DNA from: Verrucomicrobiota bacterium | GTDB lineage: Bacteria; Verrucomicrobiota; Verrucomicrobiia; Limisphaerales; AV2 | Length of the DNA: 7,786 nucleotides | Assembly (NCBI GenBank): GCA_003218935.1 | Contig: QHPA01000092.1 | Coordinates: 1 to 7,786, forward strand | Reading direction: 5' to 3' | In this document: positions 6,427-7,786 of the stretch, one piece after another | Numbering within the stretch: position 1 is the stretch's first letter | How the letters are laid out: each line of letters opens with the position of its first letter | Program-made: the position numbers and the translations under genes | The notes under the pieces: model-generated | What the model saw: only the letters and a program-made list of their open reading frames with translations | What the model was told of the DNA's origin: nothing | Databases searched by the model: none

Positions 6427-6618
6427 TCACGGCCAGACCAGGAAATTCCGGTTCCACCAGAAGCCGACATTCTTGTCGTTCCAGATGGATTCTCCAATGG
6501 AGACGTTTGGCTCCGATGAAGACCAGGCACCGCCGCTTCACGTGAGAAGCACGACAAACACTTTCTTGCTTGTCGGCTGAGGCGAGCCATATTTGCTGCG
6601 TTCACATTCGTTAGTCAT
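6427..6618 (-). other. Protein-like reading frame interrupted by one TGA (decayed or unusual small gene)
   Basis: From an ATG at 6618 the frame runs 26 codons to a TGA at 6540-6538, then continues open for 36 more codons to a TGA at 6429-6427. The second half (including SEPNVSIGESIWNDKNVGFW and ending RNFLVWP) is Trp- and Asn-rich, has GC-rich third positions and reads like real protein. The first half includes PQPTSKKVFVVLLT. The possible start shares the CATG at 6616-6619 with the ATG of the radical SAM gene on the other strand, leaving no room for a conventional promoter. It may be a pseudogene remnant, the tail of a lost gene, or chance. I do not recognise it. Confidence 0.25.
6566..6593 (+). 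promoter_or_regulatory. Weak candidate promoter for the radical SAM gene
   Basis: TTGCTT at 6566-6571 and CATATT at 6588-6593 are 16 bases apart and match the consensus boxes at three and four positions. The position, about 25 bases before the ATG at 6617, would give a short leader, in keeping with the absence of a Shine-Dalgarno sequence. The match is weak and sigma-factor preferences of this group are not known to me. Confidence 0.2.
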
Positions 6619-7678
6619 GCAGCCGGTCCAACCAGCCCTTCACGCGCGCGGCGCGGCGGAAAACCCGCCGAACCGCTTTGAAAGGATCGCGCTCGAACGC
6701 GACCCGGACTGGAGCGACCCGGACGAACCAGCGCCACAAACGCAGTTCTTCAAAGACCAGTCCGATTCCATCATCAACTACAACGACAGCCCGGACATCG
6801 GCTTCGAGGCCAGCGTCAATCCGTATCGCGGCTGCGAGCATGGTTGCATTTACTGCTACGCGCGGCCATTTCACGAATACCTCGGTTTCTCCGCCGGACT
6901 CGATTTCGAAACCAGAATCATGGTGAAGGAAAACGCGCCGGAACTGCTGCGCCGCGAATTGGCCTCGCCGAAATGGAAACCGAAGGTCATCGCCCTGAGC
7001 GGCGTGACCGACTGCTACCAACCGGTCGAACGCAAATTGAAACTGACGCGCCGCTGTCTGGAAGTGCTGGCGGAATTTCGCAACCCGGTCGCCATCGTGA
7101 CCAAGAATCATCTGGTGACACGCGACCTGGACATTCTTGGCGAACTGGCGCGGCACGACGCTGCCGCCGTGTTCATCTCCATCACCACGCTCGATACAGA
7201 GTTGCGAAGAGTGATGGAGCCGCGCACCTCGCCGCCCGCCAGCAGACTGGCAGCGATTGAGATTCTATCCAAAGCGGGCATCCCCGCGGGCGTGCTGGTC
7301 GCGCCTGTCATTCCAGGACTCACCGACCACGAAATGCCCTCGCTCATTGCTGCCGCCGTAAAGGCCGGCGCACAATTTGCCGGATACGTTTTGCTCCGCC
7401 TGCCGCACGCGGTCGCGCCGTTGTTCGAGCAGTGGTTGACGCGCCATTTCCCTGAGAAAAAGGAAAAGGTGCTCAATCGCATCCGCGCCGTTCGCGGCGG
7501 CGAGCTGTATGATGCCCGGTTCGGCAAACGGATGGTTGGCGAAGGGATTTTTGCCGAACAAATCGAGGCGCTGTTCCAGGTCACCTGCCGCAAAGCAGGC
7601 CTGGAGGATCATCGCCCCAAACTTTCCATATCCGCGTTTCGCCGCCCAACGGACACGCAGCTTCAGCTGTTCGACTGA
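6617..7678 (+). CDS. PA0069-family radical SAM protein
   Basis: The 353-residue protein closely resembles the PA0069/COG1533 family of radical SAM proteins, which are related in sequence to the spore photoproduct lyase group. The iron-sulfur cluster motif is CEHGCIYC with Cys73, Cys77 and Cys80, preceded by the family signature FEASVNPYRG. Other stretches I recognise from the family are LDFETRIMVKENAPELLRRE, IALSGVTDCYQPVE, PVAIVTKNHLVTRD, VAPVIPGLTDHE and VLLRLPHAVAPLFE. These indicate a cytosolic enzyme using S-adenosylmethionine and a [4Fe-4S] cluster for radical chemistry; the substrate of this family is not established. The start at ATG 6617 gives the usual family length; a TTG at 6593 would add eight residues without support. 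The gene looks intact. No functional link to its neighbours is evident. Confidence 0.93.
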   Translation: MQPVQPALHARGAAENPPNRFERIALERDPDWSDPDEPAPQTQFFKDQSDSIINYNDSPDIGFEASVNPYRGCEHGCIYCYARPFHEYLGFSAGLDFETRIMVKENAPELLRRELASPKWKPKVIALSGVTDCYQPVERKLKLTRRCLEVLAEFRNPVAIVTKNHLVTRDLDILGELARHDAAAVFISITTLDTELRRVMEPRTSPPASRLAAIEILSKAGIPAGVLVAPVIPGLTDHEMPSLIAAAVKAGAQFAGYVLLRLPHAVAPLFEQWLTRHFPEKKEKVLNRIRAVRGGELYDARFGKRMVGEGIFAEQIEALFQVTCRKAGLEDHRPKLSISAFRRPTDTQLQLFD

Positions 7679-7766
7679 ATCGCGGACCGAAGGCTACGCG
7701 CCTGGGCGGACGGACTTGCTGTGTTGAACGGAGACGGCTAGGTTGTCCTACAAGCCACCGCGACAC
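7679..7766. other. Short intergenic spacer
   Basis: This 88-base spacer follows the radical SAM stop. No terminator with a U-run is evident. A loose hairpin can be drawn around TTGTCCTACAA near 7743-7753, without further support. Confidence 0.4.
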
Positions 7767-7786
7767 ATGAAAACGCAAACCGCTCT
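7767..7786 (+). CDS. Possible start of a downstream gene (truncated by window end)
   Basis: An ATG at 7767 opens a frame reading MKTQTA before the window ends. A Lys at position two and the placement 88 bases after the radical SAM gene make a gene start plausible, but six codons do not allow identification and no ribosome binding site is visible. Confidence 0.35.

Larger units (their letters stand above)
6336..6616. other. Intergenic region between small exported gene and radical SAM gene
   Basis: These 281 bases separate divergently transcribed genes. They contain a strong GC-rich hairpin near 6361-6385, several short hairpins between 6465 and 6588 (for example CGACA/TGTCG at 6465-6478, GCTTC/GAAGC at 6535-6550 and CGACAA/TTGTCG at 6552-6575), and a minus-strand frame broken by one TGA. 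No tRNA or known riboswitch was recognised. Confidence 0.5.

Noticed and set aside
6241..6519. Plus-strand frame of 92 codons crossing the hairpin at 6361-6385
   Set aside because: It starts antisense to the small exported gene and runs through a terminator-like hairpin, and its translation has no recognisable features.
6538..6540. In-frame TGA read as selenocysteine
   Set aside because: No selenocysteine insertion hairpin directly after the codon is convincing, and the frame itself is not established as a gene.
7581..7778. Minus-strand frame of 65 codons at the right edge
   Set aside because: It overlaps the well-supported C-terminus of the radical SAM gene and looks like a shadow.

Overview
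The window looks like chromosomal DNA from a GC-rich member of the Verrucomicrobiota, most likely of the Pedosphaera/Limisphaerales type. Three separate secreted proteins end in a 'TNW ... FYRV' type module that I associate with exported proteins of that group. Coding is dense, starts mostly lack a Shine-Dalgarno sequence, and long antisense open frames are common, as expected at high GC. This assignment is inference from protein style; no rRNA or other marker gene is present.

Layout: 1-159 (+) is the 3' end of an unrecognised gene. 189-4396 (-) is a two-gene unit encoding two exported subtilisin-family (S8) serine proteases. The first is a kexin-like multidomain enzyme with a P domain, a PA-like domain and calcium-binding repeats. 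The second is a smaller subtilisin-like enzyme. Their reading frames overlap by four bases (ATGA), so they are probably translationally coupled. 4397-4777 is a divergent intergenic region containing a strong inverted repeat. 4778-5905 (+) encodes a winged-helix protein resembling AbiEi-type (type IV toxin-antitoxin) antitoxin/regulators, with no recognisable toxin beside it. A hairpin terminator at 5920-5966 separates it from a convergent small gene, 5958-6335 (-), which encodes a short exported protein that is little more than a signal peptide and the FYRV-type module. 6336-6616 is intergenic, with a GC-rich hairpin and a curious minus-strand reading frame interrupted by one TGA. 6617-7678 (+) encodes a PA0069-family radical SAM protein. 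A further gene may start at 7767 and run off the window.

How the genes may work together: the two proteases form an obvious export and proteolysis unit, and the small FYRV protein is a plausible member of the same exported set. The AbiEi-like regulator lies divergent to the protease unit across the inverted repeat and could control itself, the proteases, or both; this is inference. The radical SAM gene looks like ordinary chromosomal content. No rRNA, tRNA, CRISPR array, insertion sequence or prophage gene was recognised. I do not see a clear new multi-gene system. The best leads are the protease pair with its shared terminal module, the lone AbiEi-like gene with its possible operator, and the TGA-interrupted frame upstream of the radical SAM gene.
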